From: Niastella sp. OAS944
GTDB lineage: Bacteria; Bacteroidota; Bacteroidia; Chitinophagales; Chitinophagaceae
NCBI GenBank assembly: GCA_024809215.1
Contig: JANUBW010000001.1
Location: forward strand, 744,001 to 808,000
Reading direction: 5' to 3'
DNA length: 64,000 nt
Both the position numbers and the translations under genes were made by a program. This document shows positions 8,771-17,308 of this stretch, piece by piece. Positions within the stretch are counted from its first letter, which is position 1, and each line of letters begins with the position of its first letter. Below the pieces are notes generated by a model. The model worked only from the letters and a program-made list of their open reading frames with translations. It searched no databases and was not told the origin of the DNA.

Positions 8771-9925
8771 CTACTTCAATATCGACCGGCTAATTACAAT
8801 ACGCTGAACTTCGCTGGTGCCTTCATAGATCTGGGTGATCTTGGCATCGCGCATAAGTCGTTCAACATGGTATTCCTTTACATATCCATAGCCACCATGT
8901 ACCTGTACCGCTTCCACGGTTACCCACATGGCTGTTTCGCTTGAATATACTTTGGCCATTGATGAACTTAAGGTATAATCGAGGTGTTGATCTTTTTCCC
9001 ATGCAGCTTTCAAACACAATAACCGGGCGCACTCAATGCGGGTAGCCATATCGGCCAGTTTAAACTGTATAGCCTGGTGATGCATGATCTCTTTACCAAA
9101 GGCCTTTCTTTCTTTTGAATATTTCAATGCCAGCTCATAAGCGCCGCTGGCTATACCCAATGCCTGCGAGGCAATACCAATACGCCCACCGGCCAGGGTC
9201 TTCATGGCAAAAGTAAACCCAAACCCGTCGCCGCCTATTCGGTTCTCCTTTGGCACTTTTACATCGGTAAATGTTATTGAATGGGTGTCACTTCCCCTAA
9301 TACCCAGTTTATTTTCCTTGGCGCCAACGGTAACGCCGGGCCAGCTTTTTTCTACAATAAATACATTGATGCCTTTGCTTCCCTTCGAAACATCTGTTTG
9401 GGCAATTACCAGGTAAATGGATGCAGACGAGCCATTCGTGATCCAGTTCTTAATTCCATTCAACAAATAGTAGTCGCCTTTATCTTCTGCTGTGGTGCGT
9501 TGTGAAGTAGCATCGCTGCCCGCTTCGGGTTCACTTAACAGGAAAGCACCTATATGCAACTCACCGTTCTTGCGGCCCTGCGCCAGGTCAACCAGGTACT
9601 TTCTTTTTTGATCTTCTGAACCAAACTTTTCGAGCCCCCAGCAAACAAGACTATTATTAACACTCATACTTACGCTTACACTGGCATCTATCTTACTTAT
9701 CTCTTCCATGGCCAGCACATAACTTATTGTGTCCATGCCGGCGCCACCATAGTCGGGGCTCACCATCATACCCATAAAGCCCAGTTCGGCCAGTTTCAAG
9801 ATCTGCTCCCTGGGAAATTTCTGCTGTTCATCGCGTTCTATAACCCCTGGCAAACACTCGTTTTGGGCAAAATCGCGGGCAGCCTTCTGTATCATTAAAT
9901 GTTCTTCGGTAAGTTGGAATTGCAT
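8771..9925 (-). CDS. short-chain-type acyl-CoA dehydrogenase
   Basis: FAD enzyme of 384 residues that oxidises an acyl-CoA to the 2,3-enoyl-CoA and passes electrons to ETF in beta-oxidation or branched-chain amino acid breakdown. The helical N-domain, middle beta-barrel (GAFLLSEPEAGSDATSQRTTA, FAD/substrate contact) and C-terminal helical domain are all present. The catalytic base is E368 in IYEGTSEVQR, as in the short-chain/butyryl-CoA group. QVHGGYGYVKEY precedes it. Complete length and start. No ETF or thiolase gene is adjacent, so the exact substrate is open. Confidence 0.95.
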   Translation of the reverse strand: MQFQLTEEHLMIQKAARDFAQNECLPGVIERDEQQKFPREQILKLAELGFMGMMVSPDYGGAGMDTISYVLAMEEISKIDASVSVSMSVNNSLVCWGLEKFGSEDQKRKYLVDLAQGRKNGELHIGAFLLSEPEAGSDATSQRTTAEDKGDYYLLNGIKNWITNGSSASIYLVIAQTDVSKGSKGINVFIVEKSWPGVTVGAKENKLGIRGSDTHSITFTDVKVPKENRIGGDGFGFTFAMKTLAGGRIGIASQALGIASGAYELALKYSKERKAFGKEIMHHQAIQFKLADMATRIECARLLCLKAAWEKDQHLDYTLSSSMAKVYSSETAMWVTVEAVQVHGGYGYVKEYHVERLMRDAKITQIYEGTSEVQRIVISRSILK

Positions 9926-9962
9926 ACAACGAATTTAATAATTGGCCGCAAGATAATAGAAT

Positions 9963-10612
9963 TCATGACAAAAAACTAACACTTGTTCGTGTTATTTTTT
10001 TGGGGGTAGTGCATGCATTGGCTGGTGGCGTGTAATCATTTGTCAGGTTGCATATTTGCGCCATTAACGCTCCGGCCTCTTCATGCTCCATTTCCATCAT
10101 ATGAACAGGTTGACTAATATAAGCCGTACTCCCAATTGGAAGGCTATTAATCTGCTTTAAAGCTTTATCAACCTCCTTTATACGGGGAAATAGCACAGTT
10201 TCTTCCTTTGCATATGGCTATCCATTTCCAGTTGAAGGCTGGCAAACAAATTAAATATCTGTTGCATATAAGGGAAACGGTCGCCATGTTTTGTAGCCAC
10301 GCGATACAAATGCTGATAAATTACAGGCATGGCATGTTTAACAAATACATGATGTTTGAGAACAATATAATCTGTGAGTTCTGAAACCGACATGGTGCTT
10401 AATAACTGATCTTCCACAGTAAACCCAGGCTCAAATACCTGATGCAATTCTTCCAGAACAGGTTCAACAGGTATATTCTTTTCTATACATGCCTGTTGCA
10501 GTGTACGTTTTCCTTTACAACAAAAATCGAGATGGTATTTTTCAAAAACGGCCGCCGCCTGATGCCTGTCCGATACGATCGCCGCCAACGTATGGTCTTT
10601 ATATTTAAGCAT
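9963..10612 (-). pseudogene. frameshifted and 3'-truncated RIC/YtfE (ScdA) di-iron repair protein
   Basis: Relic of an iron-sulfur cluster repair protein (RIC, also YtfE/ScdA), a di-iron hemerythrin-like protein used under nitric oxide or oxidative stress. Part 1 (10612 to 10178) contains the DUF542 domain with the conserved DFCCKGKRTLQQAC and the first hemerythrin helices (LKHHVFVKHAMP). The frame then leaves homology at CAAAGG (about 10209-10214); one more A would restore HMQKEETVLFPRIKE. Part 2 (10196 to 9963) continues with MEMEHEEAGALMAQI and NDYTPPANACTT. It then runs into a terminator hairpin and stops, so the last helix with the final His/Glu iron ligands is missing. Two separate defects argue for a true pseudogene; the missing A alone could be a sequencing error. 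Confidence 0.82.
9970..10001 (-). terminator. hairpin with A-run and T-run inside the broken RIC frame
   Basis: TAACAC (9977-9982), 6-nt loop, GTGTTA (9989-9994), flanked by A and T runs on either side, so it can act on both strands. The last codons of the broken ric frame run through it. Confidence 0.7.
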
Positions 10613-10655
10613 GATATATTTTTATCCAAAATTCTATCATGCCTTACCTATTGCT

Positions 10656-10671
10656 TATGACTGCAATCATA
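10656..10671. promoter_or_regulatory. TATGA-N6-TCATA palindrome upstream of the RIC remnant
   Basis: Five-base arms with a 6-nt spacer (ctgcaa), about 44 bases before the ATG at 10612. The shape fits a Crp/Fnr-family operator, the class that controls NO-stress genes in many bacteria. This is inference only; no regulator is encoded nearby. Confidence 0.35.
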
Positions 10672-10689
10672 GCGAAAGAAAATATTGAA

Positions 10690-10800
10690 GGTCGAATGGC
10701 AAATGTTGAATTATGAAGTAAATACACCGGGTATAAGATTTAATCAAAAAAACATCCATCTTCTTTTTCTTTCATTCAACATTCATCATTGGTCATTCAA
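10690..10800. repeat. CATTCAA/CATTCATCAT short-word inverted tract
   Basis: Left arm with GAATGGCAAATGTTGAATTA and right arm with repeated TCATTCAACATTCATCATT and TCATTCAATATTCATCAT words (about 10768-10811), separated by a non-repetitive spacer. Same design as the other tracts in the window. Confidence 0.6.
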
Positions 10801-10842
10801 TATTCATCATTTACCCGATAAGGCCTGTTAAACCTTATTCCC

Positions 10843-10850
10843 TATTTTTG
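10843..10850 (+). promoter_or_regulatory. TATTTTTG, likely -7 element for the deiminase operon
   Basis: Matches the Bacteroidota -7 consensus TAnnTTTG and lies 34 bases before the ATG at 10885. The identical octamer stands before pfkA (14587) and the AraC gene (34960). The -33 TTG element is not clear (TTAA at about 10828). Confidence 0.45.
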
Positions 10851-10884
10851 ATTCACTGCTCATTGTTATAAAAATTAAATAGTT

Positions 10885-12339
10885 ATGTCCCGTAAAGACA
10901 AAAAAATAGTTCAGGTAACATCAGAAATTGGCCGGCTGCGACGATTGTTAGTACATAGTCCCGATAGTGGTTTGGGTAAAGTGGTGCCCTCAAAAGCACA
11001 GGACTGGTTGTTTGAAGATATTGTACACCTTGAAACCATGCGTAAAAAAGAGTATGATCATTACACAAAGGTCTTATTATACTTTTTAGATCCACAAAAA
11101 ATAAAAGGCCGTTTGCAACAGGTAGACGCGCCCGAAAACAACAGGGATTTTTATAAACCTGAAAAGAAAGACTTCTACAAAAGTGATAAAGTAGTTGAGC
11201 TGGAATGGCTGCTGGCCGATGTGTTGGAAGACCAGGAAATAAAACTAAAACTTATTGCATCGGTTTGTGCGGTTGAAGGCTGCTCATACGCCACCCAAAA
11301 CGAGCTGCTGTCGTTATCGCCTGTTAAACTATCAAAGGTCATCATCAGCGGCACTATTGAAGACGACCGGCTGATATTTCCCCCCATTCCCAACTTTATT
11401 TTCACCCGCGATATCGGCATTGTGATCAATGAATACGTATTACTAAACAAACCGGCGAAAATAGCCCGCCTGCGCGAAGCACTGCTGGCCAAATATATAT
11501 TCTTTAACCATCCGTTATTTGAAACGTATCGCGATAACATTCTGGAAATACCAGACACGGCCCATCACTTTCTTTTACCACGCGATAATGATGAAAAGAA
11601 AGTAACGCTTGAAGGCGGTGATGTAATGGTGGTACATAAGGACCACTTACTCATTGGCATAAGCGAACGCACTACTATGGAAGCTGCCCGCCAGGTAGTG
11701 AATATGCTGTTTGAAAGGAACATCGTTAAAAAAATAACGGCGATAAAAATACCACGCCGGCGCGACTACATGCACATCGATACCATCTTTACACAGGTAA
11801 AGCGCAACATGTGGGTGATGCTGGGCGCATTCAGCAAAAAGGTAATGAAACACGAAGGCGCCGACCCTGTAGAACGAATTTTGGAAGGCGGCCTTAAAAA
11901 AGAAGATAAGATCAAGATCATTCAATTTAAGAAAAAGGATCCTGAGAACCCCGTATTCTTCGATAACCTGGAAGAATTGCTTACAGATATCAGTGAGAAC
12001 GACCTTGATTGCAAAGAAAAAGTAAAGTTCATTTATAGCGGAAATAACAAGTTCCCCTTCGATACCCGCGAACAATGGACCGATAGCTGTAACCTGCTTG
12101 CCTTAAAAGAAGGCGTGGTGCTGGGGTACGACCGTAACGATAAAACAGTAGAAGCTTTTCGTGAAGCCGGTTTTAACATAGTGCATGTTAAAGACCTGCT
12201 CGATCAGTTAGAAAAGGAAGAAGTGACACCCGATGATATAGAGAACACGCTTATATTAATACCATCAGCAGAGCTCTCACGAGCCCGGGGTGGTTTCCAT
12301 TGTATGAGCATGCCATTGCTCAGAGACGATATTGATTAA
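10885..12339 (+). CDS. arginine deiminase-family protein
   Basis: Guanidino-group hydrolase (pentein fold) most like arginine deiminase, converting L-arginine to L-citrulline and ammonia. Motifs in order: EIGRLRRLLVHSP near the N-terminus, FTRD at 173-176, LEGGD at 242-246, HIDT at 297-300 with the catalytic His, and RGGFHCMSMPL with the nucleophile Cys at 473. At 484 residues it is longer than classical ArcA (about 410); the extra residues lie mainly at 75-160. Eighteen bases separate it from a CtlX-type hydrolase, so both are probably one transcript. No ornithine carbamoyltransferase or carbamate kinase is adjacent. Substrate assigned by motif only. Confidence 0.85.
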   Translation: MSRKDKKIVQVTSEIGRLRRLLVHSPDSGLGKVVPSKAQDWLFEDIVHLETMRKKEYDHYTKVLLYFLDPQKIKGRLQQVDAPENNRDFYKPEKKDFYKSDKVVELEWLLADVLEDQEIKLKLIASVCAVEGCSYATQNELLSLSPVKLSKVIISGTIEDDRLIFPPIPNFIFTRDIGIVINEYVLLNKPAKIARLREALLAKYIFFNHPLFETYRDNILEIPDTAHHFLLPRDNDEKKVTLEGGDVMVVHKDHLLIGISERTTMEAARQVVNMLFERNIVKKITAIKIPRRRDYMHIDTIFTQVKRNMWVMLGAFSKKVMKHEGADPVERILEGGLKKEDKIKIIQFKKKDPENPVFFDNLEELLTDISENDLDCKEKVKFIYSGNNKFPFDTREQWTDSCNLLALKEGVVLGYDRNDKTVEAFREAGFNIVHVKDLLDQLEKEEVTPDDIENTLILIPSAELSRARGGFHCMSMPLLRDDID

Positions 12340-12357
12340 CACACTTCACACAATTTT

Positions 12358-13260
12358 ATGCAAACAACATCGCACATATTGATGATAAGGCCGGTACATT
12401 TTGGGTTCAATGCCCAAACGGCCGTGAACAATGCGTTTCAGGTAGAAGGCGCCGATACGGCCGCACAGGAAAAAGCACAAATGGAGTTTGACAATTTCGT
12501 AACCCTGCTTCGCTCGAATGATATTGATGTAACCGTTATCGATGATTCGCCGGAACCACATACCCCCGACTCTATTTTCCCCAATAACTGGATCTCGTTC
12601 CACAGCAATGGCATTATTTGCCTGTATCCCATGTTTGCCGAAAACCGGCGGCAGGAACGTAAACCAGCCGTTATTGAACAACTGAAGCAAAAGTTCAACA
12701 TAACCGATACAATCGATTTTACCGGTTATGAAAAAGACCAGCTGTATTTGGAAGGCACCGGCAGTATGGTGCTCGATCGCGATCATAAAATAGCCTATGC
12801 CTGTCTTTCGCCCCGAACTAATAAACTTGTATTGGATGATTTTTGCAAACAAATGGGTTACCGGCCCGTATTGTTCACTGCAGTTGATTACAATGCAAAG
12901 GATATTTATCACACCAACGTTATGATGTGCGTTGCCGACAGGTACGTAGTTGTTTGCCTCGATTCACTCCCCTATCATGCAGAATTTCAAATGATGCAGG
13001 AAACAATAGGTAAAACCGGTAAAGAATTGGTGAATATCAGTCTTGAACAAATGGGCCAGTTTGCCGGCAACATGTTACAGGTGCAAAACAGATCGGGTGA
13101 AAAATTGTTGGTCATGTCGAGCCAGGCATATGCATCACTACGTCCTGAGCAAATAGAAAAACTGGAAGGTTATAACCGTATACTGCATGCGCCATTAACT
13201 ACTATTGAAACCAATGGTGGTGGCAGTGCACGTTGCATGCTAGCAGAGATATTCCTTTAA
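12358..13260 (+). CDS. ctlX: CtlX-type citrulline hydrolase / amidinotransferase-family protein
   Basis: Pentein-fold protein of 300 residues resembling CtlX, proposed to hydrolyse citrulline to ornithine in citrulline utilisation. Marks: IRPVHFGFNAQTAVNNAFQ at the start, DSIFPNNWISFH around residues 61-72, LEGTGSMVLDR, YHTNVMM with the catalytic His at 185, and the nucleophile Cys at 293 in GGGSARCMLAEIF. It directly follows the arginine deiminase gene, so the pair would turn arginine into ornithine in two hydrolytic steps without carbamoyl phosphate. Dimethylargininase activity is a possible alternative in this superfamily. Confidence 0.85.
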   Translation: MQTTSHILMIRPVHFGFNAQTAVNNAFQVEGADTAAQEKAQMEFDNFVTLLRSNDIDVTVIDDSPEPHTPDSIFPNNWISFHSNGIICLYPMFAENRRQERKPAVIEQLKQKFNITDTIDFTGYEKDQLYLEGTGSMVLDRDHKIAYACLSPRTNKLVLDDFCKQMGYRPVLFTAVDYNAKDIYHTNVMMCVADRYVVVCLDSLPYHAEFQMMQETIGKTGKELVNISLEQMGQFAGNMLQVQNRSGEKLLVMSSQAYASLRPEQIEKLEGYNRILHAPLTTIETNGGGSARCMLAEIFL

Positions 13261-13279
13261 GAGAAGGCCCATTAGTCAA

Positions 13280-13410
13280 AGAAGTAGTAGCCGGTTACAA
13301 GTTACAGGTTGCAGGGTTATCAATTGCGGAATGCTGATGACAGGTTAGCTTCACAAATTTCCAGACCTTGAAACCTGTAACCTGTAACCTGGAACCTGTA
13401 ACTAGTACCC
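13280..13410. repeat. CCTGTAA heptamer tract, inverted
   Basis: In-phase heptamers CCTGTAA, CCTGTAA, CCTGGAA, CCTGTAA, CTAGTAC at 13374-13408; the inverted words GGTTACA, AGTTACA, GGTTGCA occur at about 13291-13312. It lies between two convergent genes. The same words recur at 41577-41830. Confidence 0.75.
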
Positions 13411-13412
13411 AA

Positions 13413-14309
13413 TTAGCTCCTTAGTTTTTCTAATCCTTCTTCAAAGGAAATAGGCTCGTAGCCTAGCTCCCTCCTCGCCTTCTCTATAACAAACCCCGTT
13501 TTCATTGGCCGGCGGCCGGGTTGTTTAAATGTAGAAGCATCCACCTTTACAATTTTACCGGCATCGAGGTTGAATTTGGCAGCCGTTTTAAGTGCAATAT
13601 CATAAGGCGTTAACCAGTCTTTTCCTGAAATATGGTAAATGCCGATAGCCTTCTTTTCAATAATAAGCGCAATACCTTTTGCCAGATCTTCAACATATGT
13701 AGGTGTACGAAGTTGATCGCTTACTACCTGAATAGTTTTGCCGTGTTCAAGACTTTCCTTTACCCAGCTAACAATATTGCTTCGTGTACCTTTTAATAAA
13801 TTACCATACACCAGGCAGGTGCGTACTATAGCAAACGGTATGTCGCTTGTTTGCACCATGCTTTCGGCCTGCAATTTTGAAAACCCATACAAGCTGATGG
13901 GTAAAGCGTCATCTTCCTCTTTGTAATTTCCCTGCTCGCCATCAAATACAAAATCGGTTGATATAAAGATGAAGTGACTGCTAAAAGTTTCAGCATCAGT
14001 AAGTATTTGTGCAGTGCCCTGTACGTTGATTCGTTCACATTGTTCAGGTTGCAATTCACAGTCATCAACGTTTGTCATGGCTGCCGCATGTACTACCACA
14101 TCGGGCTTCTCACGGTTCATGACAGCATACGTATCAAACGCATTCGCAATGTCCATTGAATGATAGGTATAATTATCAGAAGGTTCAAATGGCAATCGTG
14201 ATTCGCCGCGGCTTGTGGCCACTACCTGATAATTTTTGTCGAGTAATAACTTAGTTAAGTGCTGCCCCAATAATCCATTTGCTCCGGTAATAAGTACTTT
14301 CAGTTTCAT
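13413..14309 (-). CDS. SDR-family sugar-nucleotide reductase-like protein (RfbD-like)
   Basis: NAD(P)-dependent extended short-chain dehydrogenase of 298 residues, closest in pattern to dTDP-4-dehydrorhamnose reductase. Rossmann motif TGANGLLGQHL at residues 7-17, AAMTNVDDCE after the second strand, STDFVFDGEQG, and the catalytic Y-x3-K in YGFSKLQAE at about 142-150. The C-terminal substrate domain holds YHISGKDWLTPYDIA and PGRRPMKTGF. A single gene with no other deoxysugar genes nearby, so a role in rhamnose synthesis is uncertain and a general epimerase/reductase label is safer. Confidence 0.85.
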   Translation of the reverse strand: MKLKVLITGANGLLGQHLTKLLLDKNYQVVATSRGESRLPFEPSDNYTYHSMDIANAFDTYAVMNREKPDVVVHAAAMTNVDDCELQPEQCERINVQGTAQILTDAETFSSHFIFISTDFVFDGEQGNYKEEDDALPISLYGFSKLQAESMVQTSDIPFAIVRTCLVYGNLLKGTRSNIVSWVKESLEHGKTIQVVSDQLRTPTYVEDLAKGIALIIEKKAIGIYHISGKDWLTPYDIALKTAAKFNLDAGKIVKVDASTFKQPGRRPMKTGFVIEKARRELGYEPISFEEGLEKLRS

Positions 14310-14681
14310 ATCCCTTTATTATATTTCGTTTTCTTTCAGGCGTAAAATATCTTACTAAAAACCCGGCTGCTCAAAAAGTTAAGCACAATACTTTCTACCA
14401 CATTCATTATCTTGAACCCGCATTACGCGTTAACCTGCAACCTGTTCAACTAAACCTTTATCCTTAACAAAAAAGCAATATTGGTTAAAAAAAATAGTGT
14501 TTCGCAAAAAAATCATCGTTTTACAAAGCAATTTTAGTGTTTTTTCGAGTCAATGTGTACTTAACACGTGTATCAAAACAAAACCTTATTTTTGGGCCGC
14601 CTTTCAAAAAATGATTAGACAGCCGTTAACGATTTTCCTTTTGCAGATTCGCAAGATTATTAAATAAAACAGATTTTATTC
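14310..14681. other. divergent intergenic region before pfkA
   Basis: 372 bases between the SDR gene and pfkA. It contains the TATTTTTG element at 14587 and a short stretch of GTTAACC/CCTGCAACCTG words at about 14427-14450. No RNA gene or small ORF is convincing. Confidence 0.5.
14587..14594 (+). promoter_or_regulatory. TATTTTTG, likely -7 element for pfkA-pyk
   Basis: Fits TAnnTTTG. It lies 87 bases before the pfkA ATG, giving a leader of about 80 nt. A -33 TTG is not obvious. Confidence 0.4.
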
Positions 14682-15665
14682 ATGGCAAAAAAGGTGACTA
14701 AAATCGGTGTCCTTACCTCGGGAGGTGATTCTCCGGGTATGAACGCCGCCATACGGGCAGTTGTGAGAACCGGAAATTATTATGGACTTGATGTGTTTGG
14801 TATCATGCGCGGTTATAGCGGGATCATTGAAAATGATATAGTACCCATGCATTCGCGCAGTGTGGCCAACATTATTCAAAGAGGTGGAACTATCTTAAAA
14901 ACAGCCCGCTGCAAGGAATTCTTCCAACCCGAAGGTCGTCAGAAAGCGTATCAAAACCTCAAAAAACTGGGCATTGATGGTTTAGTGATCATTGGTGGCG
15001 ACGGTTCTTTCAGAGGCGCCGATATCTTTAGCCGCGAATTCGACATCCCCTGTATTGGCTTACCTGGCACCATCGACAAAGACATTGCCGGTACCGACTT
15101 TACCATTGGCTTTGATACAGCTGTAAATACAGCGGTAGAATCTATCGATAAAATTCGCGATACAGCCGATGCGCACGACCGTTTGTTCATTATTGAAGTA
15201 ATGGGCCGTGATGCCGGTTATATTGCCCTGCACAGTGGTATTGCCACTGGCGCTGAACACATACTGATCCCTGAACGTAAAACAGATATTGAAGAGCTGG
15301 TTGGGTCGCTTCAGGAAAAAGAGCGCCGTAAAAAACTCGTGAACATGGTGGTTGTCGCCGAGGGTGATGAATTTGGCGGCGCCAATGAGGTGGCCAAAGT
15401 GGTGAAAGAACGCCTTCCTTTCATGGATACCAGGGTTTGTATCCTGGGACACATTCAACGGGGTGGTTCTCCTACCTGTTTAGACAGGCTTATTGCCAGC
15501 CGTATGGGTTATGCCGCTGTAGAATCGCTGCTCGAAGGCCGGCATAATGTAATGGTGGGTATCTTAAACAACCGTATGCATTACACCCTGCTTGAAAGAG
15601 CGGTGAAATCGAAACAAAAGATCAGCGAAGAGTGGATCAAGATCGTAAAGATCCTGGCAAGCTAA
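14682..15665 (+). CDS. pfkA: ATP-dependent 6-phosphofructokinase
   Basis: Phosphorylates fructose 6-phosphate to fructose 1,6-bisphosphate, the committed step of glycolysis. Length (327) is that of the bacterial PfkA type. ATP site GVLTSGGDSPGMNAAIR at the N-terminus and GGDGSFRGA at about 104-112. The catalytic loop GTIDKDIAGTDFTIGFDTA has D132, equivalent to the E. coli catalytic Asp127. MGRDAGYIAL and HIQRGGSPTC follow. Gly in GGDG at the diphosphate/ATP switch position fits ATP use. It is followed after 71 bases by pyruvate kinase, a natural glycolytic operon. Confidence 0.97.
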   Translation: MAKKVTKIGVLTSGGDSPGMNAAIRAVVRTGNYYGLDVFGIMRGYSGIIENDIVPMHSRSVANIIQRGGTILKTARCKEFFQPEGRQKAYQNLKKLGIDGLVIIGGDGSFRGADIFSREFDIPCIGLPGTIDKDIAGTDFTIGFDTAVNTAVESIDKIRDTADAHDRLFIIEVMGRDAGYIALHSGIATGAEHILIPERKTDIEELVGSLQEKERRKKLVNMVVVAEGDEFGGANEVAKVVKERLPFMDTRVCILGHIQRGGSPTCLDRLIASRMGYAAVESLLEGRHNVMVGILNNRMHYTLLERAVKSKQKISEEWIKIVKILAS

Positions 15666-15736
15666 TTGAATTGACAAATACTAAGCAAAGGACCTGCATC
15701 GTTAAACCTGAATTTTAGAAACAAGAAATTAATACA

Positions 15737-17230
15737 ATGGCAAGAGATTTAACCAAGTACCTGCATAATGAAATGGATAAGGAAGCAGGCATTCAGCATA
15801 CTATACACAGAACCAAAATTGTTGCTACAGTAGGCCCTGCCTGTGACACATACGAAAAACTGCTTGAACTGGTAAAAGCAGGGGTTAATATTTTCCGCCT
15901 CAACTTTTCTCACGGCACCCACGAAAACAAAGCACAGATCATTGAGCATATCCGTGCTATCAACTCTAAAGAGCCTTATAACATTTCAATACTGGCCGAC
16001 CTGCAAGGTCCCAAATTACGTGTTGGTGAAATAGAGAACGGCGCCCTGCTTATTGAGCCAGGCGACATTCTCACCTTTACTTCAAAAGAAAAAGTAGTAG
16101 GCACCAAAGAAAAGATCTATGTTAGTTACCCTAACCTGCACGAAGACGTAGAAGTGGGCAACAAGATCATGATCGACGATGGCAAACTGGAAGTAGTTGT
16201 AACCGAAATTACCAAAGCCGGTGATGTAAAAGTACAAGTTACCTACGGCGGTATGCTTTTACCTAAAAAAGGTGTTAACCTGCCCGATACAAAAATATCA
16301 CTGCCCGCTTTAACCGAAAAAGACCTTATTGACCTCGATTTTATCATTGGTCAAAAAGTTGACTGGGTAGCGCTTTCGTTCGTTCGTAAAGCAGAAGATA
16401 TCATTGACCTTAAAAGAAGACTGGCAGAAGCCAACAGCAAATCGAAAGTTATTGCCAAAATAGAAATGCCTTCAGCCCTGGTTGACCTGCGCAATATCAT
16501 CCTCGAATCGGATGGCGTAATGGTGGCCCGTGGCGACCTGGGTGTTGAGTTGCCGGTTGAAAAAGTACCAATGGCTCAACGCGACATCATTCGTAAATGT
16601 ATCCACCGCGCCAAACCGGTTATTGTGGCTACACAGATGATGGAAAGTATGATCGACCGCGTAAAACCTAACCGCAGTGAGATCACCGACGTGGCCAACG
16701 CTGTATTGGAAGGCGCCGATGCGGTGATGCTGAGTGGCGAAACCGCTACCGGTAAACACCCGGCCCTGGTTGTTGAAACCATGCGCAAGATCATTGTGGA
16801 AGTAGAACGTACCGAATACCGCTATAACCGCGAAGAAGACCTGAAACCTTTGCCGCACTCGCCTTCTTTCCTGAGTGATGCTATCATCTATAATGGCTGT
16901 AAACTGGCAAAAGATACCAGAGCCGAGGCGCTGATAGGTATGACGCAAAGTGGTTATACCGCCTTTGTGCTCAGCAGCTACCGCCCATATTCACCACTGT
17001 ACATCTTCACAAAAGAAAAAACACTGGTAAATCAGCTTAGCTTAAGCTGGGGTGTTCGCGCCTTCTTCTATGATGAAGAAGAAAGCCTGGATGATATCAT
17101 GTTCGACCAGATCAAGATCCTGAAAGAAAGAGGTTTCCTTAAAACCGGCGATGTGGTGGTAAATACGGGTAGTACGCCAATTCACCTGCATATTCCTACC
17201 AACGTAGTGAAGATCACGAAAGTAGACTAA
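15737..17230 (+). CDS. pyk: pyruvate kinase
   Basis: Converts phosphoenolpyruvate and ADP to pyruvate and ATP. It has 497 residues with the full three-domain layout. The N-terminal barrel begins with TKIVATVGPACDTYEKLLELVKAG, followed by RLNFSHGTHE (K+/phosphate site). The mobile B domain is about 95-190, and the barrel resumes with KIEMPSALVDL (catalytic Lys/metal Glu) and VARGDLGVELPVEKVP. The signature MLSGETATGKHP is near 335. The C-terminal allosteric domain is about 370-497. A second enzyme of glycolysis placed right after pfkA, so both are probably co-transcribed; a bidirectional terminator follows. Confidence 0.97.
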   Translation: MARDLTKYLHNEMDKEAGIQHTIHRTKIVATVGPACDTYEKLLELVKAGVNIFRLNFSHGTHENKAQIIEHIRAINSKEPYNISILADLQGPKLRVGEIENGALLIEPGDILTFTSKEKVVGTKEKIYVSYPNLHEDVEVGNKIMIDDGKLEVVVTEITKAGDVKVQVTYGGMLLPKKGVNLPDTKISLPALTEKDLIDLDFIIGQKVDWVALSFVRKAEDIIDLKRRLAEANSKSKVIAKIEMPSALVDLRNIILESDGVMVARGDLGVELPVEKVPMAQRDIIRKCIHRAKPVIVATQMMESMIDRVKPNRSEITDVANAVLEGADAVMLSGETATGKHPALVVETMRKIIVEVERTEYRYNREEDLKPLPHSPSFLSDAIIYNGCKLAKDTRAEALIGMTQSGYTAFVLSSYRPYSPLYIFTKEKTLVNQLSLSWGVRAFFYDEEESLDDIMFDQIKILKERGFLKTGDVVVNTGSTPIHLHIPTNVVKITKVD

Positions 17231-17258
17231 AACATATCACACTTTATATCATAAAGAA

Positions 17259-17281
17259 GCCCCGACGGCAACCGTCGGGGC
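17259..17281. terminator. bidirectional terminator between pyk and the convergent gene
   Basis: GCCCCGACGG (17259-17268), CAA loop, CCGTCGGGGC (17272-17281), followed by a T-rich stretch on both strands. The same CCCCGACGG stem is used at 50536-50557. Confidence 0.9.
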
Positions 17282-17308
17282 TCTTTATTATATTATTCTC
17301 AACCCTTA

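Noticed and set aside
10656-10671. Palindrome as a proven Fnr/NO-regulator site
   Set aside because: Arms are only five bases and no regulator is nearby; kept as a low-confidence site only.
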